DNA of 37,096 nt from contig NZ_JONP01000033.1 of assembly GCF_000711725.1 (NCBI RefSeq), positions 1 to 37,096 on the forward strand, given 5' to 3'. A program made the position numbers and the translations under genes. Positions 16,813-24,680 of the stretch are shown here, piece after piece (the first letter of the stretch is position 1; every line of letters begins with the position of its first letter). The notes under the pieces are model-generated. The model made no database searches. It was not told the origin of the DNA and worked only from the letters and a program-made list of their open reading frames with translations. Origin of the DNA: Roseomonas aerilata DSM 19363. GTDB lineage: Bacteria > Pseudomonadota > Alphaproteobacteria > Acetobacterales > Acetobacteraceae.

Positions 16813-17715
16813 ATGGCCGCCGCTGACCCCGAGGTACAGGCATTCTTCGACGACGCGACGAACACCGTCACTTACCTCGTTTGGGATGCGGGAACGGGGG
16901 CGGCGGCGGTGATCGACCCGGTTCTGGACTGGGATCATCGAGCCGGTGGGGCCGACACGCGCTCCGCCGACGCGGTGCTGCAGGTATTGGAGGAGAAAGG
17001 ATTGCGACTGGAATGGGTGCTGGAGACCCATGCCCACGCCGATCATCTGACCGCTGCCCCTTATGTCAAGCAGCGCACCGGCGCGCCGATCGGGATCGGG
17101 GCGCGCATCGTCGAGGTGCAGAACATCTTTCGTCCGGTCTTCGATGCGCGCGACCTGCGGCCGGGGGGCGCCGACTTCGACCGGCTTTTCGCGGACGGCG
17201 AGCGCTTCCGGCTCGGGGATCTTGAGGTGGAAGTTCTGCATGTGCCCGGTCACACTCCGGCGGACGTGGCCTACCGTATCGGGAACGCCGCCTTCGTCGG
17301 TGATACGCTGTTCATGCCGGATGCCGGCACGGCGCGAGCGGACTTCCCCGGGGGCGACGCGCACGAGCTCTACCGCTCGATCCAGCGGCTGCTAGCCCTA
17401 CCGGACGGATCGCGGATCTTCGTCTGCCACGATTACAAGGCTCCGGGCCGTGATCAATTCGCCTGGGAAGCCACGGTGGCCGAGCAGCGTGCGCACAACA
17501 TCCATGTCGGCGGCGGACGCGGCGAGGCGGAGTACGTCGAGATGCGCCACAAGCGCGACGCGACCCTCTCGGCGCCGACGCTCCTGCTGCCCTCCATTCA
17601 GGTGAACATCAGGGCTGGACGTTTCCCAGGGGGCGAGGGACGGGGCGTAACCTTCCTCCGCATTCCGGTCGCCGGGCGCGGCATCGTTCAGCAGGACGAG
17701 GAGGAACGGTCGTGA
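16813..17715 (+). CDS. Persulfide (sulfur) dioxygenase, ETHE1/Blh-like metallo-beta-lactamase fold
   Basis: 300 residues. The metal motif is ETHAHADHLTAA (His73, His75, Asp77, His78), followed by the second-sphere ligands in HVPGHTPADVAY, FVGDTLFMPDAGTARADFPGG and FVCHDYKAPGRD. The DPVLDWDHRAGG segment after the first strands and the PDAGTARADFPGG stretch are characteristic of persulfide dioxygenases related to ETHE1 and to the MBL domain of Blh, rather than glyoxalase II. These non-heme iron enzymes oxidise glutathione persulfide to sulfite and glutathione. The protein is cytoplasmic (no signal). ATG 16813 follows taggag. The end overlaps the MmgE/PrpD start by 4 bases (GTGA). Its product sulfite could leave by the TauE-like exporter of the same operon. 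Confidence 0.88.
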   Translation: MAAADPEVQAFFDDATNTVTYLVWDAGTGAAAVIDPVLDWDHRAGGADTRSADAVLQVLEEKGLRLEWVLETHAHADHLTAAPYVKQRTGAPIGIGARIVEVQNIFRPVFDARDLRPGGADFDRLFADGERFRLGDLEVEVLHVPGHTPADVAYRIGNAAFVGDTLFMPDAGTARADFPGGDAHELYRSIQRLLALPDGSRIFVCHDYKAPGRDQFAWEATVAEQRAHNIHVGGGRGEAEYVEMRHKRDATLSAPTLLLPSIQVNIRAGRFPGGEGRGVTFLRIPVAGRGIVQQDEEERS

Positions 17716-19127
17716 CCGACCCCGCGCTGAAGCCGCTGGCGGACTGGGTGTCGGGGCCGGGTCCCGCCCGGCTCACGCCACCAGTCAACGGAATGCTTGC
17801 GGCCCTCGCGCTTGACTGGGCGGGAGCGCTCGCCGCAGGCACGACCCACCCGCTTCACCCGCGCTACGTCGCGAGCTTCGCGGCCCTGGGCGCGCCCGGC
17901 ACAAGGGAAGGAGCGGGTGGCTGTGCCGTGGCCGGAGATCCACGGGCCTGGCCGCTCGCGGAGGCGGGCGCGGCCAACGCAGCGATCAGCCATTTCTGGG
18001 AGTTCGACGACACGCACCGCGCGGCGACGATGCATCCCGGCATCACCGTTTGGCCAGCCGTGATGGCGCTCGCTCAGGCGCGGCCACGCGTAACGGTGGC
18101 GGAGATGCGCGCCGCCGTCGTGGCGGGCTACGAGGCCGGGTTGCGGATAGGCGCCCATCTCGGAAGTGCCCACGCGGCGACGAACCACATGACGGCAACG
18201 GCCGGAACCTTCGGCGCCGCCGCTGCGGCCGCCCGGCTGCTGCGGCTCGACGCGGCGGAGGTGCTTTCGGCTTTTGGTCACGCCGGCACCCAGGCGGGAG
18301 GGCTCTGGCAGTTCCTGGACGACGGCGCGACGGACGCCAAGGCCCTCCATCCGGCCATCGCCGTGCGGAACGGCCTCACCGCCGCGCTGCTGGCGGAGGC
18401 CAGAATCCCCGGCGCGCCGCGCGTGCTTGAAGGGGCACGCGGCATGCTCGCGGCCTGGAAGATCGCGCCGGAACCTTCCGCGTCTCTGGTGCCGGACGGT
18501 GCGCCGCAGATCCTGACCACGACGATCAAGAGCTGGCCGGTCTGCGGCCAGATGCACAGCCTACTGGACGCTACGCAGGATCTGGCGCGCCGCGCCGCTC
18601 TGCATCCGGCGGAGATCGGCACTGTGCGGGTGGAGGCACCGCAGGCGCTGCTCGACATTGCCGGCATCCGGCAGCCGGTCAACGTATCGGAGGCGAAGTT
18701 CTCCACCACCTTCTGCGTCGCCTTGGCGCTGCTAGGCGGCGATCTCTCCTTCGGCGGCTTCGGTCGAACCGGGCTGGACGACGCGTCGGTGCGGGGGCTC
18801 GCGGAACGGATCGAGGTGCTGGCACCCCCTGACTTCAACGCCCGCTACCCGAAGGAGCGCCCCGCACGCCTGACCGTGACCACCCGCGACGGCCGTACCC
18901 TGGTGGAGGAGCGCAGCTTTCGCCGCGGCGATCCCGAGGCACCCTGGCCATGGGACGCGCTGGTGGAGCGCTTCCACGGCATCGCCGGCCTCGCAGTGGC
19001 CGATGTGGCGTCACGGGAAGCGATGGTCGCCTGGTGCCGCGGCTTCGGCTCCGGTGACCCCGCGTTGGACCCAACCGCACGAGCCGTCTTCCGCCCGGTC
19101 GGGCGGGCACTGGAGAACGCTGCATGA
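17712..19127 (+). CDS. MmgE/PrpD-family protein
   Basis: 471 residues with the MmgE/PrpD fold: an N-terminal helical domain (ALALDWAGALAAGTTHPLHPR, AANAAISHFWEFDDTHRAATMHPG, VVAGYEAGLRIGAHLG) with the active-site His-bearing DDTHR segment, and a C-terminal lid domain (IKSWPVCGQMHSLLDA, KFSTTFCVALALLGG). Family members include 2-methylcitrate dehydratase, cis-aconitate decarboxylase and iminodisuccinate epimerase. The propionate role is unlikely because no prpB or prpC is present. An epimerase or dehydratase acting on a succinate-like moiety ahead of the lyase is the best contextual guess. Start is GTG 17712, overlapping the previous stop; a gaggaggaac run lies just upstream. The stop overlaps the next ATG by 4 bases. 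Confidence 0.87.
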   Translation: MTDPALKPLADWVSGPGPARLTPPVNGMLAALALDWAGALAAGTTHPLHPRYVASFAALGAPGTREGAGGCAVAGDPRAWPLAEAGAANAAISHFWEFDDTHRAATMHPGITVWPAVMALAQARPRVTVAEMRAAVVAGYEAGLRIGAHLGSAHAATNHMTATAGTFGAAAAAARLLRLDAAEVLSAFGHAGTQAGGLWQFLDDGATDAKALHPAIAVRNGLTAALLAEARIPGAPRVLEGARGMLAAWKIAPEPSASLVPDGAPQILTTTIKSWPVCGQMHSLLDATQDLARRAALHPAEIGTVRVEAPQALLDIAGIRQPVNVSEAKFSTTFCVALALLGGDLSFGGFGRTGLDDASVRGLAERIEVLAPPDFNARYPKERPARLTVTTRDGRTLVEERSFRRGDPEAPWPWDALVERFHGIAGLAVADVASREAMVAWCRGFGSGDPALDPTARAVFRPVGRALENAA

Positions 19128-20602
19128 GCAGCCCCCCCGTTCCCCTCGGGCTTGATCCCGACGCGGCTCCGGCGGTGTCCCGGGCCCGCGCCATTCCCAC
19201 CGACCTCGCCGCGCGGCTGCGCGCCGCCCTGCCGGAGGAGGCGGTGCTGACGGAGGAGGGCGACCGCGGCGCCTACCTGATCGAGGAGCGCAGCCTGTAC
19301 CGTGGCGAGGCTCCGATTGTTCTCCGCCCCGGCACCACGGAGGAGGTGGCCACCGCCGTGCGGATATGCGCGGAGGCCGGCGTCGCGATCGTGCCGCAGG
19401 GGGGTAACACTGGCCTTGTCGGCGGCACCGTCTCGGCGGCGCACGAGGTCCTCCTCTCGCTCGGTCGCATGAACCGGATCGAGGAAGTGGATCCGCTGAA
19501 CTTCACTATGACGGTGCAGGCCGGCTGCATCCTCGCGAATATCCAGGCGGCGGCGGAGGCGGCGGGGCGGCTCTTTCCGCTCTCCCTCGGGGCGCAGGGC
19601 AGCGCGCAGATCGGCGGCAATCTCGCCAGCAACGCCGGCGGCATCAACGTGCTGCGCTACGGCAACGCGCGCGAGCTGACCTTGGGTCTGGAGGTGGTGC
19701 TGGCCGACGGCCGCGTGTGGAATGGCCTGCGTGCCCTGCACAAGGACAACACAGGCTATGCGTTGAAGCACCTATTCATCGGCAGCGAGGGCACGCTGGG
19801 GATCATCACCCGAGCCGTATTGAAGCTCTTTCCCCCTTTGACGGACCGGCAGGTGGCCTTCTGCGCCCTGCGGGATCCCGCGGACGCGCTCGCCCTTCTC
19901 TCCATGGCGCGCGACCGGGCGGGGGAGGCGGTGACCGCCTTCGAGATCGTCTCGGGTTTCGCCCTGGAGATCGTGACGCGCCACGCGGGCGGGCAAGATC
20001 CGATGGCGGAGCGCCATCCCTGGTACGCGCTCATCGAACTCGCCGGCTCGGGCGAGAGCGGCGCTCTGCGCCCAGTGCTGGAATCCGTGCTGGAGAGGGC
20101 CTTCGAGGCCGAGGTGGTGGCGGACGCCGCGATCGCTGACAGCCTGGAGAGAGCTGCAACGCTCTGGCGCCTGCGCGAGGGCATTCCCGAGGCGCAGAAG
20201 CGCGCGGGCGGCAGCATCAAGCACGACGTCTCCGTACCCGTCTCCCGCATCCCAGCCTTCCTGGAGCGCGCCGGCACGGCGGTGACGGCGGCGCTGCCGG
20301 GCGTGCATGTCTGCGCCTTCGGCCATCTCGGCGATGGCAATATCCACTACAATCTCAGCCAACCCGAGGGGATGGAGAAGGCGGTCTTTCTCGCGCGCTG
20401 GGAGGAGATGAACGGGATTGTCCACGACATCGTGGCGGATCTCGGCGGCTCCATCTCGGCGGAGCACGGGATCGGGCTCCTCAAGGCTAGGGAGCTGCTG
20501 CGCTACAAAGACCCGGTGGAGCTGGACCTGATGCGGCGCGTTCGCGCAACGCTCGATCCCCGGCATCTGCTGAACCCCGGCAAGATGTTCGGGCTGGTGT
20601 GA
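19124..20602 (+). CDS. FAD-linked 2-hydroxyacid oxidase/dehydrogenase (GlcD/D2HGDH type)
   Basis: 492 residues. The PCMH-type FAD domain is clear: IVLRPGTTEEVATAVRI, then VPQGGNTGLVGGTV, GAQGSAQIGGNLASNAGG and FIGSEGTLGIITRAVLKLFP. The C-terminal FAD-oxidase domain ends with FGHLGDGNIHYNLS, which holds the metal and substrate His residues, and SAEHGIGLLKARELL. The family oxidises D-2-hydroxyacids such as D-lactate, D-2-hydroxyglutarate, D-malate or glycolate to 2-oxoacids. In this operon a 2-hydroxy thiol acid such as 3-mercaptolactate, giving mercaptopyruvate for the sulfurtransferase, would be a sensible substrate; this is inference. The ATG overlaps the MmgE/PrpD stop (ATGA) and the stop overlaps the exporter start (GTGA). 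Confidence 0.9.
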   Translation: MSSPPVPLGLDPDAAPAVSRARAIPTDLAARLRAALPEEAVLTEEGDRGAYLIEERSLYRGEAPIVLRPGTTEEVATAVRICAEAGVAIVPQGGNTGLVGGTVSAAHEVLLSLGRMNRIEEVDPLNFTMTVQAGCILANIQAAAEAAGRLFPLSLGAQGSAQIGGNLASNAGGINVLRYGNARELTLGLEVVLADGRVWNGLRALHKDNTGYALKHLFIGSEGTLGIITRAVLKLFPPLTDRQVAFCALRDPADALALLSMARDRAGEAVTAFEIVSGFALEIVTRHAGGQDPMAERHPWYALIELAGSGESGALRPVLESVLERAFEAEVVADAAIADSLERAATLWRLREGIPEAQKRAGGSIKHDVSVPVSRIPAFLERAGTAVTAALPGVHVCAFGHLGDGNIHYNLSQPEGMEKAVFLARWEEMNGIVHDIVADLGGSISAEHGIGLLKARELLRYKDPVELDLMRRVRATLDPRHLLNPGKMFGLV

Positions 20603-21372
20603 GCTCGGCCATGGCAGCTCTGCTGGCCGTTCTCTGCGGCGGGGCTGTCGGCTTCGTCCTCGGGCTGATTGGGGGCGGCGGCTCGATCCTCGCGACGCCT
20701 CTGCTGCTCTACGTCGTCGGCCTGCCCCCGCACGCCGCCATTGGCACGGGAGCCGTGGCGGTGGGCGTGAACGCCTTCGCGAACCTCGCCGCCCACGCGC
20801 GCGGCGGGCAGGTCCGCTGGGGCGCGGCGGCGATCTTCGCCGCTTTGGGCGTGGCGGGCGCTGCTGTGGGGTCCACTGTCGGCAAGGCGGTGGACGGGCA
20901 GCGGTTGCTGGTGCTCTTCGCCGTGCTCATGGTCGTGGTTGCGTTGCTAATGCTACGGCCCCACACGAAGAAGGTGCTGGCGCCAGCGGGTCGCGCCGGA
21001 GCGGCGCGGCTGGCGGGCGCTGGCCTCGGCGTCGGCACGCTGGCCGGGTTCTTCGGCATCGGAGGCGGGTTTCTCATCGTGCCCGGCCTCGTCCACGCTA
21101 CCGGGATGCCGATGGTCGCCGCCGTGGGATCCTCTCTGCTGGCGGTCGGCGCCTTCGGCGCGACCACGGCGGTGAACTACGCCCTGTCCGGCCTCGTGGA
21201 CTGGCCTGTCGCGGCGGAATATGTCCTTGGCGGAGTGCTGGGGGGATGGGCAGGGATGCGGCTCTGCCACGCCCTCGCTCCCCGGCGCGCCGCGCTGCAG
21301 CGCATCTTCGCCGGGATCGTCCTTATCGTTGCGGCCTATATGCTCGCGCGGAGCGCCGGGCTGTCCGCTTAG
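20599..21372 (+). CDS. TauE/SafE-type membrane exporter
   Basis: 257 residues, strongly hydrophobic, with the two TauE/SafE repeats. The first has GFVLGLIGGGGSILATPLLLYVVG and AIGTGAVAVGVNAFANLAAH; the second has LGVGTLAGFFGIGGGFLIVPGLVH and AAVGSSLLAVGAFGATTAVNYA. About eight membrane helices can be drawn. Members are proposed to move sulfite, sulfonates or related organic anions across the inner membrane. As last gene of an operon that ends in a sulfite-forming dioxygenase, sulfite export is likely (inference). The start is GTG 20599 overlapping the previous stop; ATG 20611 is the alternative. The end overlaps that of the convergent IclR gene by 4 bases. Confidence 0.9.
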   Translation: MSSAMAALLAVLCGGAVGFVLGLIGGGGSILATPLLLYVVGLPPHAAIGTGAVAVGVNAFANLAAHARGGQVRWGAAAIFAALGVAGAAVGSTVGKAVDGQRLLVLFAVLMVVVALLMLRPHTKKVLAPAGRAGAARLAGAGLGVGTLAGFFGIGGGFLIVPGLVHATGMPMVAAVGSSLLAVGAFGATTAVNYALSGLVDWPVAAEYVLGGVLGGWAGMRLCHALAPRRAALQRIFAGIVLIVAAYMLARSAGLSA

Positions 21373-22112
21373 TTCGGCAAGGGCCGGAAGCCGGCCGGCC
21401 GCTCGGCCGAAAAGCCGTGCTCGCGCAGCAGGGCGGCGACGATACCCCGGGCTTGCTCAAATCCGGCTTCGCTTTGCCGGCTGATCGGGCCGCTGACGAC
21501 CAGGGCGCCGAGGAAGCTTCCGTCCCCGTCGAAGACCGGCATGGTGACCGAAGCAAGACCGGCATCGCGCTCGCCCGCCGTGACGAGCCAGCCCTGTGCC
21601 ACCGCCTTCTGCGCCGCGCCGGAGCGCCCGCCCGTATGACCCAGCAGCACGTGCGCGGCCCCACCACCGGCCGCGAGCGGCAGGCGCTCTCCCACCTCCA
21701 CCTGATGTCGCAGTGCCCGCGGCGCGTTCACGCGGCAAACGCAGACGCGGTCCATCCCATCCCGGCGATAGAAGGCGGCACTCTCCTCCGTGCGCTGCAT
21801 GACGCCCTTCAGCACAGCCATCATGCGCGCATCGAAGCCGGTGGTGGCGTTGTAGAGCGAGGCAAGGCGCAGCACCGCAGGACCGGGGGCATAGCGCCCG
21901 TCCTCCTGCCGCCGCACGTAGCCGTGCGCAGCGAGGGTGCCAAGCATCCGCAGCAGCGTCGCCTTGTCCAGCCCGCTGAGGCTCGCAAGTTCCCTCAAAT
22001 GCAATTGTGGCGCCGCTTCGGTAAAACAGGCAAGCACGAGTAAGGCGCGTTCCAGCACCCCGGATGGGGGCACCCCATCCGGGCTACGCGGCACCGTTGT
22101 TGATGACACCAT
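21369..22112 (-). CDS. IclR-family transcriptional regulator
   Basis: 247 residues. The N-terminal winged helix (GVLERALLVLACFTEAAPQLHLRELASLSGLDKATLLRMLGTL, with GYVRRQEDGRYAPGPAVL as wing) is followed by an IclR effector domain (MDRVCVCRVNAPRALRHQVEVGERLPLAAGGGAAHVLLG, and a C-terminal SVTMPVFDGDGSFLGALVVSGP). IclR proteins are mostly repressors of carbon-source catabolism that respond to small organic acids. The gene is tail-to-tail with the exporter and divergent from the BisC-like gene. An element shared by the BisC-like and lyase promoters suggests it controls both. The start at 22112 has no strong ribosome-binding site, so the N-terminus is slightly uncertain. Confidence 0.9.
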   Translation of the reverse strand: MVSSTTVPRSPDGVPPSGVLERALLVLACFTEAAPQLHLRELASLSGLDKATLLRMLGTLAAHGYVRRQEDGRYAPGPAVLRLASLYNATTGFDARMMAVLKGVMQRTEESAAFYRRDGMDRVCVCRVNAPRALRHQVEVGERLPLAAGGGAAHVLLGHTGGRSGAAQKAVAQGWLVTAGERDAGLASVTMPVFDGDGSFLGALVVSGPISRQSEAGFEQARGIVAALLREHGFSAERPAGFRPLPN

Positions 22113-22137
22113 AATGTCTCAATACTGCCCCTCTTGC

Positions 22138-22197
22138 TTGACGCGGAATAACGCCTCTCTTACGCTTTATTGGGTGAAACACGTTTTAATGAATGAA
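22138..22197 (+). promoter_or_regulatory. Promoter and candidate IclR operator of the BisC-like gene
   Basis: TTGACG at 22138-22143 and TACGCT at 22161-22166 are 17 bases apart and form a reasonable sigma70 promoter. Nine bases further on is an imperfect dyad, GAAA-CACG-TTTT (22176-22187), then AAT and GAATGAA (22191-22197). The whole 22-base unit has the same layout as the one before the lyase operon. It lies 53 bases before the chosen ATG at 22250, over or just after the expected transcription start. Binding by the adjacent IclR protein is inference. Confidence 0.6.
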
Positions 22198-22249
22198 GCA
22201 ACAGGAACGGCTCGGTGTCGCGGCCAGTGTTGCTGACGGAGGCTTGACG

Positions 22250-24580
22250 ATGTCGGATCTGAAGGATGGAACGGTCCGGACGCATAGCTCGCACTGGGGC
22301 GTATTCCGCGCGCGGTGGTCGGGGGATCGGCTGGTGGTGGAGCCGCATCCGACGGACCCGGATCCTTCCCCACTGCTTCAGAACTTTCCCGATGCGCTGC
22401 GCCACCGCGCGCGGATCGCCAAGCCGATGGTGCGGCGTGGCTGGCTGGAGAAGGGCCCGGGCCCAGACCGGATGCGCGGGCGCGACGGGTTCGTGGAGAT
22501 GGAGTGGGATGCCGCGCTGGATTTACTCGCCAGCGAGTTGCGGCGGGTGAAGCAACTGCATGGTCCGGAAGCGGTGTTCGGCGGTTCCTATGGCTGGTCC
22601 AGCGCTGGACGCTTTCACCACGCGCAGAGCCAGGTGCATCGCTTCCTGAACACCTCGCTCGGCGGCTACGTGCGCTCAGTGAATTCCTATAGTGCCGGAG
22701 CGTCGGCGGTGATACTGCCGCACATCCTTGGGCCGTTCGACGCTGTGTGCCGCCGCAACGTGACCTGGACGCAGATCATGGCGCATACGGACACGGTGCT
22801 TGCTTTCGGCGGTATGGCGCTGAAGAACACAGCGGTTGCCAGCGGCGGCATCAGCCGACATATCGAACGGGAGTCGATGAAGAAGGCGCAGGCACGCGGC
22901 ACCCGCTTCGTCCTGATCTCGCCGCTCCGCACCGACCTGCCGGATGAGGCAGGAGCGGAGTGGCTAGCGCCAGTACCGGGAACGGACGTGGCGCTAATGC
23001 TCGGCATCGCCCACACGCTTGCGGTCGAGAGGCTGCACGACACCGCCTTCCTCGACCGTTTCTGCGTCGGCTATCCGCGCTTCGAGGAATACCTGCTTGG
23101 ACGGACGGACGGGCAGGCGAAGGATGCCGTCTGGGCCGCGGAGATCTGCGGCATCGATGCCGAGCGTATCGCGGCGCTGGCGCGGCAGGCAGCGCGCGGC
23201 CGCACCCTTATCACCGTGGCTCAGTCTCTCCAGCGGGCGGAGCATGGCGAGCAGCCCGTGTGGATGGCGGCAGTCCTGGCAGCCATGCTCGGGCAGATCG
23301 GCCTGCCAGGCGGCGGCTACAACTACGCGCTCGGCAGCCTCGCGCACTACGGCAAGCAGCAAAATGCGGTGCCAATCCCCACCCTGTCCCAGGGCACGAA
23401 CGGGGTGAAGAACTTTATTCCCGTCGCACGCATCGCCGACATGCTGCTGAATCCTGGCGCAGCTTTTGATTACAACGGCCGGCGGATGACCTACGCGGAC
23501 ATCAAGCTGGTCTACTGGGCCGGCGGCAACCCATTTCACCACCACCAAGATCTCAACCGCTTGCGCGAGGCCTTCGCGCGGGTGGACACTTTGGTGGTGC
23601 ACGAGCTGGCCTGGACCGCGACGGCCCGCCATGCCGACATCGTGCTGCCCTGCACGATGACCTTGGAGCGGGACGACATCGGTGCCGCCGCCACCGACCC
23701 GCTCATGGTCGCTATGCAGAAGCTGGCCGAACCCTACGGCGACGCACGGGACGACTACGCGATCTTCGCCGAGCTCTCCCGGCGACTAGGCACGGAGGAC
23801 GCCTTCACCGAGGGCCGTACGGCCGCGGAGTGGTTACGCCATCTCTACGCCCGCACGCAGGAGGCCCTGGCCGCCAAGGGCTGGCGCGCGCCAGATTTCG
23901 ACACCTTCTTCCGCGAGGGCGAACTGCCGCTGCCGTCCGCTCCCGACGACGGCGGTATCCTGCGCGCGTTCCGCGAGGACCCGGAGGGCCAGCCGCTGCC
24001 GACGCCGAGCGGCAAGGTGGAGATTTTCTCCGAAAACATCGCGAGCTTCGGCTACGACGACTGTCCTGGCCACCCCGCTTGGCTGCCACCCGTAGAGGCG
24101 CCGGACGCCCGGCATCCCCTGCGTCTGGTGGCCAATCAACCCCATACCAAGCTGCACAGCCAGCTTGACTTCGGCGCTTACAGCGCAGGCGAAAAGCGAC
24201 GCGGGCGCGAAGTCGTGCGAATGAACCCAGCTGACGCCACCATGCGCGGCATCGAGGAAGGCAGCATCGTGCGCCTCTTCAACACGCGAGGCGCCTGCCT
24301 TGCCAGCGCGGCCCTGACCGACGGCGTGAGGCCTGGCGTGGTGCAGTTGCCCACAGGCGCTTGGTACGACCCAGCCGACCCTGCAGAGAACCGCTCCCTC
24401 TGCGTCCACGGTAACCCCAACGTCCTGACCCGCGACGCTGGCACCTCTCGCCTTGCCCAGGGCTGCACGGGTCAATTGACGGTGGTAGAGGTTGAGCGCT
24501 TCGAGGGCAACCTCCCTCCCATCCGAGCTTTTGAGCCGCCTGTGCCAGTGGCTCACGGGACCGGTGCAAGGGAAACTTGA
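22250..24580 (+). CDS. Molybdopterin S/N-oxide reductase, BisC type
   Basis: 776 residues, nearly the length of biotin sulfoxide reductase. It belongs to the DMSO reductase family: WGVFRARWSGDRLVVEP at the start without the Cys cluster of [4Fe-4S] members, GGSYGWSSAGRFHHAQSQVH, the Mo-ligand region VNSYSAGAS (probable Ser148), TVLAFGGMALKNTAVASGG, and the cofactor-binding C-terminal domain (NQPHTKLHSQLDFGAYS, FNTRGACLASA, GNPNVLTRD). A Ser ligand marks sulfoxide or N-oxide reductases. No Tat signal is seen, so it should be cytoplasmic like BisC rather than periplasmic like DorA or TorA. ATG 22250 is chosen because acggagg lies 7 bases upstream; the frame extends to 22193 without a site. In context it may reduce a sulfoxide of the thioether being degraded. 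Confidence 0.9.
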   Translation: MSDLKDGTVRTHSSHWGVFRARWSGDRLVVEPHPTDPDPSPLLQNFPDALRHRARIAKPMVRRGWLEKGPGPDRMRGRDGFVEMEWDAALDLLASELRRVKQLHGPEAVFGGSYGWSSAGRFHHAQSQVHRFLNTSLGGYVRSVNSYSAGASAVILPHILGPFDAVCRRNVTWTQIMAHTDTVLAFGGMALKNTAVASGGISRHIERESMKKAQARGTRFVLISPLRTDLPDEAGAEWLAPVPGTDVALMLGIAHTLAVERLHDTAFLDRFCVGYPRFEEYLLGRTDGQAKDAVWAAEICGIDAERIAALARQAARGRTLITVAQSLQRAEHGEQPVWMAAVLAAMLGQIGLPGGGYNYALGSLAHYGKQQNAVPIPTLSQGTNGVKNFIPVARIADMLLNPGAAFDYNGRRMTYADIKLVYWAGGNPFHHHQDLNRLREAFARVDTLVVHELAWTATARHADIVLPCTMTLERDDIGAAATDPLMVAMQKLAEPYGDARDDYAIFAELSRRLGTEDAFTEGRTAAEWLRHLYARTQEALAAKGWRAPDFDTFFREGELPLPSAPDDGGILRAFREDPEGQPLPTPSGKVEIFSENIASFGYDDCPGHPAWLPPVEAPDARHPLRLVANQPHTKLHSQLDFGAYSAGEKRRGREVVRMNPADATMRGIEEGSIVRLFNTRGACLASAALTDGVRPGVVQLPTGAWYDPADPAENRSLCVHGNPNVLTRDAGTSRLAQGCTGQLTVVEVERFEGNLPPIRAFEPPVPVAHGTGARET

Positions 24581-24680
24581 CCTTCCCCTACTGAAGTGAA
24601 CCCAGCCGTGGTGTCGTGCATAGGGCCAGCGCCCACAAAAACGTATGGCCCGCCCCGCCCGCAAGAGTTTTCATGACCTA

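Noticed and set aside
15847-17364. 505-codon minus-strand frame
   Set aside because: It lies opposite the Bug and persulfide dioxygenase genes, spans their boundary and has no recognisable protein features.
17712-19127. Calling the MmgE/PrpD gene 2-methylcitrate dehydratase
   Set aside because: No methylcitrate synthase or lyase gene is present; the family has several activities.
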